Notes: a model not told the origin generated them from the letters alone. A stretch of DNA of 6,045 bases from Solirubrobacterales bacterium (GCA_025964075.1 JAOPZQ010000400.1:1-6045); one strand, 5' to 3'. Numbered from the stretch's first letter, positions 1 through 6,016 are shown. Translations and numbers: made by a program.

Positions 1-3000
1 GACGACGTCCGCGTGCTGCTCGGTGTGCGCCTTCGAGAAGGTGCCGACTCCGCCGTTCCACAGCAGGTCGACGGGGGCCCGCAGCAGAGCCTGGATCAGC
101 TGGTTGGGCTTCATCGCCTCGGCCTCGACGTCCAGCGCCTCGCGCGCCTCCGGCGAGAGCGGGATCGACTTCGCCGTCCGCGGCCACACGCCGCCGCCCG
201 CCGAGATCTTGTCCCTGTCGTAGTCCGACCACGACGAGCGGGGCAGGGCGAACAGCCGCCGGCGCTCCTCGAAGCTCACTTCGGCGTCGGGGGTCGGGTC
301 GAGGAAGATGTCGCGGTGGTTGAACGCGCCGACCAGCCGGATGTGGCGCGAGAGCAGCATGCCGTAGCCGAACACGTCGCCCGACATGTCGCCGATGCCG
401 ACGACCGTGAAGTCCTCGGACTGGGTGTCGTGCCCGAGCTCGCGGAAGTGGCGCTTGACCGACTCCCACGCGCCCCGCGCCGTGATCCCCATCTTCTTGT
501 GGTCGTAGCCGACCGACCCGCCCGAGGCGAACGCGTCGCCGAGCCAGAAGCCGTGCTCGATCGCGATCCCGTTGGCGATGTCGGAGAACGTCGCCGTGCC
601 CTTGTCGGCGGCGACGACCAGGTAGGGGTCGTCCTCGTCGTAGCGCACGACGCCGTCCGGCGGGACGATCTCGCCGCCGACGATGTTGTCGGTGAGCTCG
701 AGCAGGCCGCGGATGAACGTGCGGTAGCACTCGATGACCTCGGCCTGCAGCGCCTCGCGGTCGCCGCCGGCCGGCGGTCGCTTGACGACGAAGCCGCCCT
801 TCGCGCCGACCGGCACGATCACGGCGTTCTTCACCATCTGGGCCTTCATCAGCCCGAGGACCTCGGTGCGGAAGTCCTCGCGCCGGTCAGACCAGCGCAG
901 CCCGCCGCGCGCGACCTTGCCGCCGCGCAGATGCACTCCCTCGGTCCGCGGTGAGCAGACGAAGATCTCGAAGCGCGGACGGGGCCGCGGCAGGAACGGC
1001 AGCTGCGACGGGTCGAGCTTGAACGACAGCCAGGGCTTGGGCTGGCCATCCGCGTCCCGCTGGTAGTAGTTCGTGCGCAGGGTCGCCTGGACGACGCTGA
1101 GGAAGCTCCGCAGGATCTGGTCCTGGTCGAGGCTCTCGACCGCGTCGATCGCGCTCCCGATCTGCTGGGCGAGGCTCGCGGCCGCGCTCTCGTCGGCGCG
1201 GCCGGGCTCGAAGCGGGCGCCGAAGAGCTCGATGAGCAGCCGCGCTACCTCCGGGTGCGAGACGAGCGCCAGCTCGACGTAGGTGTCGCTGAACGCGGTG
1301 CCGCCCTGGCGCAGGTAGCGGGCGACCGTCCGCAGCATCGTGATCTGCCGCCAGGTCAGACCGGCGGCGAGGACGAGGCGGTTGTAGCCGTCGTTCTCGA
1401 CGTCGCCGCGCCACGCCCGGATGAACGCGTCCTGGAACAGGCCGCGGACCTGGTCGGTCTCGAGCTCTCCCTCACCCGCGTAGGTGAGGCCGAAGTCGTA
1501 GATCCACACCGGCGGCACGTCCGCGCGGCGCACCTCGTAGGGGCGCTCGTCGCCGACCTGCACACCCATGTTCTCGAACATGGGGACCACCCTCGAGAGC
1601 GCGAGCGGCTCGCCGGAGCGGAAGAGCTTCGCGCGGAAGACGCCGATCGGCGACTCGAGCGGCCGGTAGAGGCTGATCGCGAGCCCGTCCTCGCCGAGAT
1701 TCTCCATGCGCTCGATGTCGACGACCGCCGAGCGCGCGACCCAGTCGGCGCGGTACGCCGTCGGGAACGCGTCGCGATAGCGCCGGCCGAGCGCCTGGCC
1801 GCGCTCCTCGCCGTACTCCTCGGTGAGCGCGGCGTCGAGGTCGTCGACCCACGACCGCGTCACCGAGACGAGGCGCGCCTCGATCTCGCGGACGTCCGGG
1901 TCGGGCGTCTTGCCCGGCTCCGTGTAGACGATGAAGTGCAGGCGGACGAGCGTCGACTCGGACACCCGTGTCGTGTAGTCGATGCTCGTGCCCGCGAAGG
2001 CGTCGCGCAGGATCGTCTCGATCCGCCGCCGGTTCTCGGTGTTGAAGCGGTCGCGGGGAACGAAGACCAGGCACGAGAGGAAGCGCCCGAAGGCGTCGCG
2101 GCGCACGAACAGGCGCAGCCGCTGGCGCTCGCCCAGGTAGAGGATCCCCATCGCGACCTCGAAGAGCTCGTCGACCGAGGTCTGGAAGAGCTCGTCGCGC
2201 GGGTGGGTCTCGAGGATCTCGATCAACGCCTTCTCGTTGTGGCTGTCGTGGGGGAACGCGGCGCGGGCGAGGATGTCCTCCACCTTCCGGCGCAGGATCG
2301 GGATGTCACGCGGACTCGCGTGGTAGGCGGCGTTCGTGTACAGCCCGAGGAACCGGTGCTCGCCGATCACCTTGCCGTCGGCGTCGAAGCGCTTGACGCC
2401 GACGTAGTCGAGGTACGCCGAGCGATGCACGGTCGCTCGCGAGTTCGCCTTCGTGAGGTTGAGGAGGTAGGGCTCGAGAGCGCGCGCACGGACGCCCGGG
2501 GGGAGCTTGTCGAATCCGGTGGAGCTCTGCTCCCCGACGGTCTGCCGCAGGATCCCGAGGCCCGAGTCGGCCACCGCGCAGAGGCGGACCTGCCCGTCGG
2601 CCTCGACCACGTCGTAGCCCCGGTAGCCGAGGCACGTGAAGTGGTTGTCCTGGAGCCAGTGGAGGAACGCGCGCGCCTCCTCGACGACCTCGGGCTCGAG
2701 CGGCGGGGGGTCCTCGACGAGCTCGTCCGCGATGTCGATCACGCGCTGGCGCATCGCGGGCCAGTCGTCGACGGCGGCGCGCACCTCGCCGATCACCCGC
2801 TGCAGGTGTCCCTTGACCGCCTCGAGCTGCGCGGGATCGGTCTGGCGGACGACCTCGACGTGGATGACCGACTCGGCGACCGACCCGTCCGCCGGCTCGG
2901 CCCCCGGCGCCAGCACCTCCTGCAGGCGACCGTCCGGCGTGCGCCGGACCACGAGCACCGGGTGGATGATGAGGTGCACGCCGAACCCGCGCTGGTTGAG

Positions 3001-3333
3001 CTCCATGCTGACCGAGTCGATCAGGAACGGCATGTCGTCGGTGACGATCTCGACCGCGGTATGCGTCGACTGCCAGCCGTGCGTCTCGAACTGCGGGTTG
3101 TAGACGCGGACCTTGGTGGTTCCCGGCGTGCGCTCGCGGGCGAGGTTGAAATGGGCGAGCGCCGCGCCGTAGACGTCGAGCGCGCTGCGCTCGGCGAGGT
3201 CGTCCGGCGACACCCAGCGGTAGTACTGCCGGACGAACTCCTCGGCTTGGACCGCCTCTTCGTCCGGTAGCTGCTCGCGGATCCGCGAGCACACCGTGTC
3301 GATAAGCGTGGCGTCGAGCGCCTCGAGCTTCAA
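1..3333 (-). CDS. gdh: NAD-specific glutamate dehydrogenase, 180-kDa class (N-terminal 1111 codons; 3' end outside window)
   Basis: Oxidatively deaminates L-glutamate to 2-oxoglutarate and ammonium with NAD+, in the cytoplasm; in this class the reaction mainly serves glutamate catabolism. I read the minus frame codon by codon from the left edge to the start and found no stop or frameshift. The N-terminal part has the regulatory ACT-like region, with VEIVTDDMPFLIDSV around residues 93-107 and a DNHFTCLGYRGY segment near 229-240. The catalytic domain shows PVGAKGGFVVK with the substrate-binding Lys845, ADKGTATFSDIANG with Asp910, GDMSGDVFG at 981-989, and LLWNGGVGTF at about 1090-1099. These match the large bacterial GDH family, whose members are about 1550-1650 residues, so roughly the last third is missing. 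The start is TTG at 3333, chosen because AGGAGG lies 5 nt upstream. An in-frame ATG at 3378 would add 15 residues but lacks a ribosome binding site. No operon partner is visible. Confidence 0.96.
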   Translation of the reverse strand, partial: MKLEALDATLIDTVCSRIREQLPDEEAVQAEEFVRQYYRWVSPDDLAERSALDVYGAALAHFNLARERTPGTTKVRVYNPQFETHGWQSTHTAVEIVTDDMPFLIDSVSMELNQRGFGVHLIIHPVLVVRRTPDGRLQEVLAPGAEPADGSVAESVIHVEVVRQTDPAQLEAVKGHLQRVIGEVRAAVDDWPAMRQRVIDIADELVEDPPPLEPEVVEEARAFLHWLQDNHFTCLGYRGYDVVEADGQVRLCAVADSGLGILRQTVGEQSSTGFDKLPPGVRARALEPYLLNLTKANSRATVHRSAYLDYVGVKRFDADGKVIGEHRFLGLYTNAAYHASPRDIPILRRKVEDILARAAFPHDSHNEKALIEILETHPRDELFQTSVDELFEVAMGILYLGERQRLRLFVRRDAFGRFLSCLVFVPRDRFNTENRRRIETILRDAFAGTSIDYTTRVSESTLVRLHFIVYTEPGKTPDPDVREIEARLVSVTRSWVDDLDAALTEEYGEERGQALGRRYRDAFPTAYRADWVARSAVVDIERMENLGEDGLAISLYRPLESPIGVFRAKLFRSGEPLALSRVVPMFENMGVQVGDERPYEVRRADVPPVWIYDFGLTYAGEGELETDQVRGLFQDAFIRAWRGDVENDGYNRLVLAAGLTWRQITMLRTVARYLRQGGTAFSDTYVELALVSHPEVARLLIELFGARFEPGRADESAAASLAQQIGSAIDAVESLDQDQILRSFLSVVQATLRTNYYQRDADGQPKPWLSFKLDPSQLPFLPRPRPRFEIFVCSPRTEGVHLRGGKVARGGLRWSDRREDFRTEVLGLMKAQMVKNAVIVPVGAKGGFVVKRPPAGGDREALQAEVIECYRTFIRGLLELTDNIVGGEIVPPDGVVRYDEDDPYLVVAADKGTATFSDIANGIAIEHGFWLGDAFASGGSVGYDHKKMGITARGAWESVKRHFRELGHDTQSEDFTVVGIGDMSGDVFGYGMLLSRHIRLVGAFNHRDIFLDPTPDAEVSFEERRRLFALPRSSWSDYDRDKISAGGGVWPRTAKSIPLSPEAREALDVEAEAMKPNQLIQALLRAPVDLLWNGGVGTFSKAHTEQHADVV

Positions 3334-3344
3334 CCATTCCTCCT
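3334..3344 (-). promoter_or_regulatory. Ribosome binding site that fixes the gdh start at TTG
   Basis: On the minus strand a perfect AGGAGG (3344 down to 3339) is followed by 5 nt and then TTG. The nearby ATG at 3337 is out of frame and only 1 nt from this motif, so it cannot use it. The in-frame ATG at 3378 lies upstream of the motif with no purine-rich sequence before it. Confidence 0.75.
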
Positions 3345-3355
3345 GGGTCGCCGCG

Positions 3356-3361
3356 AGTCTA
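3356..3361 (-). promoter_or_regulatory. Candidate -10 element for gdh
   Basis: TAGACT (minus strand) fits the TANNNT form of a sigma-70-type -10 box and would put transcription start about 16 nt before the TTG start codon. I see no good -35 hexamer 16-18 nt upstream, so this is weak. If correct, it lies downstream of the ATG at 3378 and supports the TTG start. Confidence 0.3.
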
Positions 3362-3400
3362 CGCCCCCGCGCCAGCATGCCGCACAGAGTCGGCGATGTC

Positions 3401-3483
3401 GTCCAGCTGGCCGACGCTTCGCGTGACCGCCGCCGTTGTCCCCGGCGGCGGTCACGCGTCCAAGCTGTCGCCGACGCTTCGCG
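3401..3483. repeat. Imperfect direct repeat flanking the hairpin
   Basis: The 13-mer CCGACGCTTCGCG occurs at 3411-3423 and again at 3471-3483, exactly 60 bp apart. Each copy is preceded by a related stretch, GTCCAGCTGG at 3401-3410 and GTCCAAGCTG at 3458-3467, so the similarity covers about 23-26 nt. The copies bracket the 3420-3458 hairpin and each overlaps or abuts one side of it. The outer 8-mers GTCGGCGA (3389-3396) and TCGCCGAC (3468-3475) are also reverse complements. The unit could be a small repetitive element or a local duplication. Confidence 0.6.
3420..3458. terminator. Perfect 16-bp hairpin between the esterase and gdh, possible terminator
   Basis: Arms 3420-3435 and 3443-3458 are perfect reverse complements (CGCGTGACCGCCGCCG against CGGCGGCGGTCACGCG) around a 7-nt loop. 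The hairpin begins about 30 nt beyond the esterase stop codon, in the right place to end that transcript before gdh. No T-run follows on either strand, so it is not a canonical intrinsic terminator. In high-GC actinobacteria such stems without a U tract are often proposed as terminators or RNA 3'-end stabilisers; that role is inferred here. Confidence 0.55.
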
Positions 3484-3490
3484 GGCGGCG

Positions 3491-4276
3491 CTAGCCCGTC
3501 ACGCTGCGCACGAGCGGCTCATAGCCGAGCTTGTGCCCGTTCGTGTTCGGGTGGTAGCTCTCGCTCGTCGGGTTCGAGAGGCCGTTCAGCCACTCGCTCG
3601 AGGAGCAGATCGCGTGGCCGATGAACGGCGGGACCGCGTCCTTGAACACGAAGCCGTGCGCCTGCGCGCGCGTCTGGGTCACGTTGCGCAGCAGGTCGGC
3701 GGTGTCGTTCAGCTCCTGCTCCTCCTGCGAGGAGATCCGCGCAAGGCTGTTGCACGTCTGCCCGTTGAACAGCCGCGGGTAGCTGAGCACGATCACCGTC
3801 GCGCTGGGCGAGCGGCTCCGGATCGCGTTGTAGACGTTGTCGAGCTTGCCGGGCAGCGTGTTCGAGATGTAGTTCCGGGCGTTGTTGATGTCGCCCTCGC
3901 ACGTCCACGGCCACGGCCGCGCGCACGACGAGATCACGCTCGTGAAGCCGGCGTCGTTGCCGCCGATCGTGATCGTCACGAACCGCGTGTCCGTGGTCAG
4001 CTGCTGCACCTGGTTGGCGAGCACGTCATCGGTCTTGGCGCCGCTGCACGCCGCGAACGTCAGCGCCGTGTTCGGCCGGTCGTGCGCGACGAGCTCCGGA
4101 TACGCCGCGTACGAGCGCTGGCATCCGGTGTCGAAGTAGGTTCGCGTGCCGGTTCCCGACGAGTACGAGTCGCCGAGCGCGACGTACTTGTCGGCCGCGG
4201 CCGCCACCGCCGCGGTGGCGAACAGAGCGAGCACGGCGAACGCCGCACAGAGCACACGACGTTGCATCCTGGACAT
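3491..4276 (-). CDS. Secreted SGNH/GDSL-family esterase or lipase
   Basis: Predicted extracellular serine hydrolase acting on carboxylic esters (lipid or acyl-carbohydrate). Of its 261 residues, about 1-28 form a Sec signal peptide: RMQRR, a hydrophobic stretch, then AAA before DKY. The SGNH blocks are in order: GDSY at 35-38 with nucleophile Ser37, ACSGA at 76-80 with oxyanion Gly79, GGND at 105-108 with Asn107, and YHPN at 241-244 with catalytic His242. The residue three before this His, usually Asp, is Glu239. Six cysteines in the mature part (52, 77, 118, 126, 175, 224) pair naturally in order as three disulfides, as in Streptomyces secreted esterases, which fits export. The length is normal for the family. 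The start is ATG at 4276, with GGGAGGAG 6 nt upstream; an ATG three codons in is less likely. The gene lies 64 bp downstream of lacI on the same strand and may share its transcript. The substrate cannot be told from sequence. Confidence 0.95.
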   Translation of the reverse strand: MSRMQRRVLCAAFAVLALFATAAVAAAADKYVALGDSYSSGTGTRTYFDTGCQRSYAAYPELVAHDRPNTALTFAACSGAKTDDVLANQVQQLTTDTRFVTITIGGNDAGFTSVISSCARPWPWTCEGDINNARNYISNTLPGKLDNVYNAIRSRSPSATVIVLSYPRLFNGQTCNSLARISSQEEQELNDTADLLRNVTQTRAQAHGFVFKDAVPPFIGHAICSSSEWLNGLSNPTSESYHPNTNGHKLGYEPLVRSVTG

Positions 4277-4340
4277 GGGTCTCTCCTCCCGGTGGACACT
4301 GACGACGGCGGGATCATGTCCGGTGCGCCGGATTAATGCG
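4277..4340 (-). promoter_or_regulatory. lacI-esterase intergenic spacer with ribosome binding site
   Basis: This 64-bp spacer contains the esterase ribosome binding site (GGGAGGAG, 4290 down to 4283). It also holds a small inverted repeat, TCCGG-TGCG-CCGGA at 4319-4332, that could form a 5-bp stem with a 4-nt loop just after the lacI stop. No T-run follows, so it is a poor terminator. I find no convincing promoter and no copy of the CTGAACCG(A/T)TTCAG operator, so read-through from lacI is plausible. Confidence 0.5.
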
Positions 4341-5396
4341 TTACGAGGTTGGTGCCGGCGCCGTCGAGCCGCGGTCGACGAGCTCGTTGGGGAGGATGCG
4401 GCGGCGTGGCTTCGTCGGCGCGTCTCCGCGGATTGCGGCGGTGAGCCACTCCGCGGCCAGCCGTCCCTTCTCCTCCTGCGGCTGGACGACGGTGGTCAGG
4501 GCCGGCGTCGAGGTCTCGGCGCCGGGCGTCCCGTCGAAGCCGACGACGGAGAGCCGGCGCGGGACGGAGACCCTCCGGTCCCTCGCGGCCTGGAGCGCGC
4601 CGAGGGCGAGCGCGTCGCTCATGGCGAGGATGGCGGTCGGGCGCGGTCGCTCGTCGAGCGCGGCGCCGACGATCTTCCTCGCCCCGCGGGCGCTCTGGTC
4701 CCGCGACGACAGGACCCGCGCTTCGTCCCACGCGTCGCCCAGGCCCTCACGGTACCCCCTCAGGCGCTCGGCTGTCACCTCGAAGGGCAGCTCGTCGCCG
4801 GGACCGACGGCCGCCACGAAGCTGAGGACCAGCACGCGCCGGTGGCCGAGCTCCCGGAGGTGGGCGGCGGCGTCACGGGCCGCCGCGCGGTCGTCGATGC
4901 CGACGAGGGCCCCCGGCTCCCCGCGCGGCTGATCCACCGTGACGATCGGCAGGCCGCGCTCGCGCGCCGCGTCGACGCGCGGGTCGCCGTCCGGAGTGGA
5001 GTAGACGATGAACCCGTCGACCGCGGCGCGGCGCACCGACTCGGCCGCCTGGTTCCGGTCGGGGGACGTCGGCACGATCAGGAGCCCCGTCTCGGTCCCC
5101 TCGAGGCCGCCGGCGATGCCGCGAAGGAGCTGCGACGAGGCCTCGTCGCCGAACGCGAACGTCAGTCGGTCGGTGAAGATCAGCCCGATGGCGCCCGCCT
5201 CGCCGGTGCGTAGCCGCCGCGCCGCCGGATCGGGCCCGCCGTAGCCCAGCTCCTGCGCGGCGGCGAGGACACGCGCGCGCAGCTCCGGCGACACCGCGTC
5301 GGCGCGGCTGAAGGCGTTGGAGGCCGTGCCGATCGACACCCCGGCGCGCGCGGCGACGTCGCGCAGGCGGGGGCGGTCGGGCGGGGTCCGCGTCAT
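4341..5396 (-). CDS. LacI-family transcriptional regulator
   Basis: DNA-binding repressor that probably releases DNA when it binds a small ligand, commonly a sugar in this family. It has 351 residues, a full family length. The N-terminal helix-turn-helix spans about 11-30 (LRDVAARAGVSIGTASNAFS); Ile22, Gly23 and Asn27 occupy the positions of LacI Tyr17, Gln18 and Arg22. The hinge helix is PDPAARRLRTG at 55-65, with Leu62 as the likely minor-groove wedge. The periplasmic-binding-protein-like ligand domain follows from about 68, with landmarks PIVTVD at 150-155, GFDG at 286-289 and TTVVQPQEEKG near 300-310. ATG at 5396 is followed directly by a normal family N-terminus. No Shine-Dalgarno motif is visible before it, but a TAGAGT box ends 6 nt upstream, suggesting leaderless translation. 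Two operators just upstream imply autoregulation and control of the divergent small gene. No sugar transporter or glycosidase is nearby to suggest a ligand. Confidence 0.96.
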   Translation of the reverse strand: MTRTPPDRPRLRDVAARAGVSIGTASNAFSRADAVSPELRARVLAAAQELGYGGPDPAARRLRTGEAGAIGLIFTDRLTFAFGDEASSQLLRGIAGGLEGTETGLLIVPTSPDRNQAAESVRRAAVDGFIVYSTPDGDPRVDAARERGLPIVTVDQPRGEPGALVGIDDRAAARDAAAHLRELGHRRVLVLSFVAAVGPGDELPFEVTAERLRGYREGLGDAWDEARVLSSRDQSARGARKIVGAALDERPRPTAILAMSDALALGALQAARDRRVSVPRRLSVVGFDGTPGAETSTPALTTVVQPQEEKGRLAAEWLTAAIRGDAPTKPRRRILPNELVDRGSTAPAPTS

Positions 5397-5402
5397 TCAC
5401 GG

Positions 5403-5408
5403 GACTCT
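5403..5408 (-). promoter_or_regulatory. Candidate -10 box for a leaderless lacI transcript
   Basis: TAGAGT on the minus strand fits TANNNT and ends 6 nt before the ATG at 5396, the spacing expected when transcription starts at or next to the start codon. No Shine-Dalgarno sequence lies in the gap. The matching -35 region would fall in the operator at 5420-5433 but does not resemble TTGACA. Confidence 0.4.
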
Positions 5409-5413
5409 AACGT

Positions 5414-5440
5414 TTGTTGCTGAACCGATTCAGGTACACT
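5414..5440 (+). promoter_or_regulatory. Candidate divergent promoter for the small-protein gene
   Basis: TTGTTG at 5414-5419 and TACACT at 5435-5440 resemble -35 and -10 boxes, with a short 15-bp spacer. The pair straddles the first operator, and the start point would fall in the second, so both operators would be placed to repress it. The match is modest. A transcript from here would have a leader of about 130 nt. Confidence 0.35.
5420..5433. promoter_or_regulatory. LacI-type operator, lacI-proximal copy
   Basis: CTGAACCGATTCAG is a near-perfect 14-bp palindrome with the central CG step and TGAA/TTCA arms typical of LacI-family operators. It lies 24 bp upstream of the lacI start codon, where bound repressor would block the -35 region of lacI transcription. 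It is identical in 13 of 14 positions to the second copy at 5445-5458. Confidence 0.8.
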
Positions 5441-5444
5441 GGTT

Positions 5445-5458
5445 CTGAACCGTTTCAG
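5445..5458. promoter_or_regulatory. LacI-type operator, distal copy
   Basis: CTGAACCGTTTCAG, with symmetry extending to TCTGAA/TTCAGA (5444-5459). Its centre is 25 bp from that of the other operator, about two and a half helical turns, so two dimers would sit on roughly opposite faces. It overlaps the expected start region of a plus-strand transcript from the candidate promoter at 5414-5440. Confidence 0.8.
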
Positions 5459-5470
5459 AGATAAGCGCGA

Positions 5471-5543
5471 TCGGGCGCCGACTAAGGCGCCCGAGTTCGT
5501 CAGGCGCTGCGTTTGCCTGATGTCAGGCCCGCAGCTCAGCTGC
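5471..5543 (+). other. Structured 5' leader of the small-protein gene with alternative hairpins
   Basis: Stem 1 is a perfect 9-bp hairpin, TCGGGCGCC/GGCGCCCGA (5471-5479 and 5486-5494) around a 6-nt loop. Next, GCCTG at 5515-5519 can pair either with CAGGC upstream (5501-5505) or with CAGGC downstream (5524-5528), giving two mutually exclusive stems. A further small stem, GCAGC/GCTGC, lies at 5531-5535 and 5539-5543. No T-run follows. I recognise no known riboswitch class, and short stems arise easily in GC-rich DNA, so a regulatory role is only a possibility. Confidence 0.35.
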
Positions 5544-5562
5544 ACCATTGACGAAAGACCCG

Positions 5563-5569
5563 AAAGGAG
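5563..5569 (+). promoter_or_regulatory. Strong ribosome binding site of the small-protein gene
   Basis: AAAGGAG with a 6-nt spacer to ATG at 5576. It is the main evidence that this short frame is translated and selects the first ATG over the one at codon 4. Confidence 0.7.
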
Positions 5570-5575
5570 CCACAC

Positions 5576-5770
5576 ATGCACGGCATGGCCCCCATCGCCA
5601 GCGAACTGATCCGCGATCGGATGGAGCGCGTCTCCGGCGAGCGCCCCGAGCCTCCGGCCCCGCGTCGCCGGACCGCCCTCAGCCCCGTCCGCACAGCCGC
5701 GGCCCGCACGTTGCACTCGCTCGCCGAGCGCGTCGAGCCCGCCCCGCGCTGCGACCCCGCCCGCGTCTAG
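5576..5770 (+). CDS. Small protein of unknown function (64 aa), divergent from lacI
   Basis: I do not recognise this protein. It has 64 residues, no signal peptide and no membrane segment. Residues 1-20 (MAPIASELIRDRMERVSG after a short MHG lead) could form a charged amphipathic helix. A Pro/Arg-rich linker follows at about 22-36, then a second potential helix (VRTAAARTLHSLAERVEP) and a short tail with one cysteine. Support for a real gene comes from an excellent ribosome binding site (AAAGGAG at 5563-5569, 6 nt before ATG), strong G/C preference at third codon positions, and placement behind two LacI operators. Transcribed away from lacI, it is a likely direct target of that regulator. An internal ATG at codon 4 is a possible alternative start. 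The antisense and shifted frames here are arginine-rich and less gene-like. Being short, it could still be a chance frame. Confidence 0.65.
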   Translation: MHGMAPIASELIRDRMERVSGERPEPPAPRRRTALSPVRTAAARTLHSLAERVEPAPRCDPARV

Positions 5771-5937
5771 AGATCCCGCCGCGACACCAGCCCGAATCTG
5801 GAGCGCGTCCGCCGCGAGCCTCGCGCGCTGGGGGCCACGGCGACTGCGGCACGGCGTCAGCGTAGTCGTTGCGCCGGCGCGCGCGAACCGGCACAGGTCG
5901 TGACACACACGCAACGCGATCTCGGCCACGCTGGGAG

Positions 5938-5982
5938 GGTGATGCGGATCGCGGGTCCCCTACAGCACCGATCCGCATCACC
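5938..5982. repeat. Perfect 14-bp inverted repeat with 17-nt loop
   Basis: Arms 5938-5951 (GGTGATGCGGATCG) and 5969-5982 (CGATCCGCATCACC) are exact reverse complements, and a G-U pair could extend the stem to 5937/5983. The loop at 5952-5968 contains GGGTCCC. The repeat lies 168 bp after the small-gene stop and just before a possible new start at 6017. It could be a terminator without a T-run, a regulator binding site, or a recombination/mobile-element site. The sequence alone does not decide. Confidence 0.65.
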
Positions 5983-6016
5983 TCGGCCCGGGCCGGCCGG
6001 GGCGGAGCATCCGGAC

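Noticed and set aside
1255..3270. A 671-codon open frame on the plus strand antisense to gdh
   Set aside because: It mirrors the gdh codons: strong G/C bias at third positions on the minus strand removes stops from the opposite frame. Its product is a low-complexity Arg/Asp/Val/Ala-rich sequence with no family motif, whereas the minus frame has all the glutamate dehydrogenase motifs.
2306..3337. A minus-strand frame starting at ATG 3337, just after the AGGAGG motif
   Set aside because: It is shifted relative to the true gdh frame, its ATG is only 1 nt from the ribosome binding site, and its product is Arg/Ala/Gly-rich without motifs.
4319..4332. Small hairpin after lacI as an intrinsic terminator
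   Set aside because: A 5-bp stem with no following T-run is too weak to call as a terminator; it is kept only as a note in the spacer entry.
4146..5213. A 355-codon plus-strand frame opposite lacI
   Set aside because: It is a composition-driven antisense frame of the well-supported LacI gene, with no recognisable domain.
5871..5895. A GGTTCG-containing stretch on the minus strand resembling a tRNA T-arm
   Set aside because: No acceptor stem, D-arm or anticodon arm can be assembled around it, so it is chance similarity in GC-rich DNA.
5393..5929. A 178-codon minus-strand frame across the lacI upstream region
   Set aside because: It would run through both operators and overlap the small gene and the lacI start, has no plausible ribosome binding site and shows no motif.
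5679..5981. A 100-codon minus-strand frame opposite the small-protein gene
   Set aside because: It is arginine-rich, has no ribosome binding site, starts inside the inverted-repeat arm and has weaker third-position G/C bias than the plus-strand small gene.
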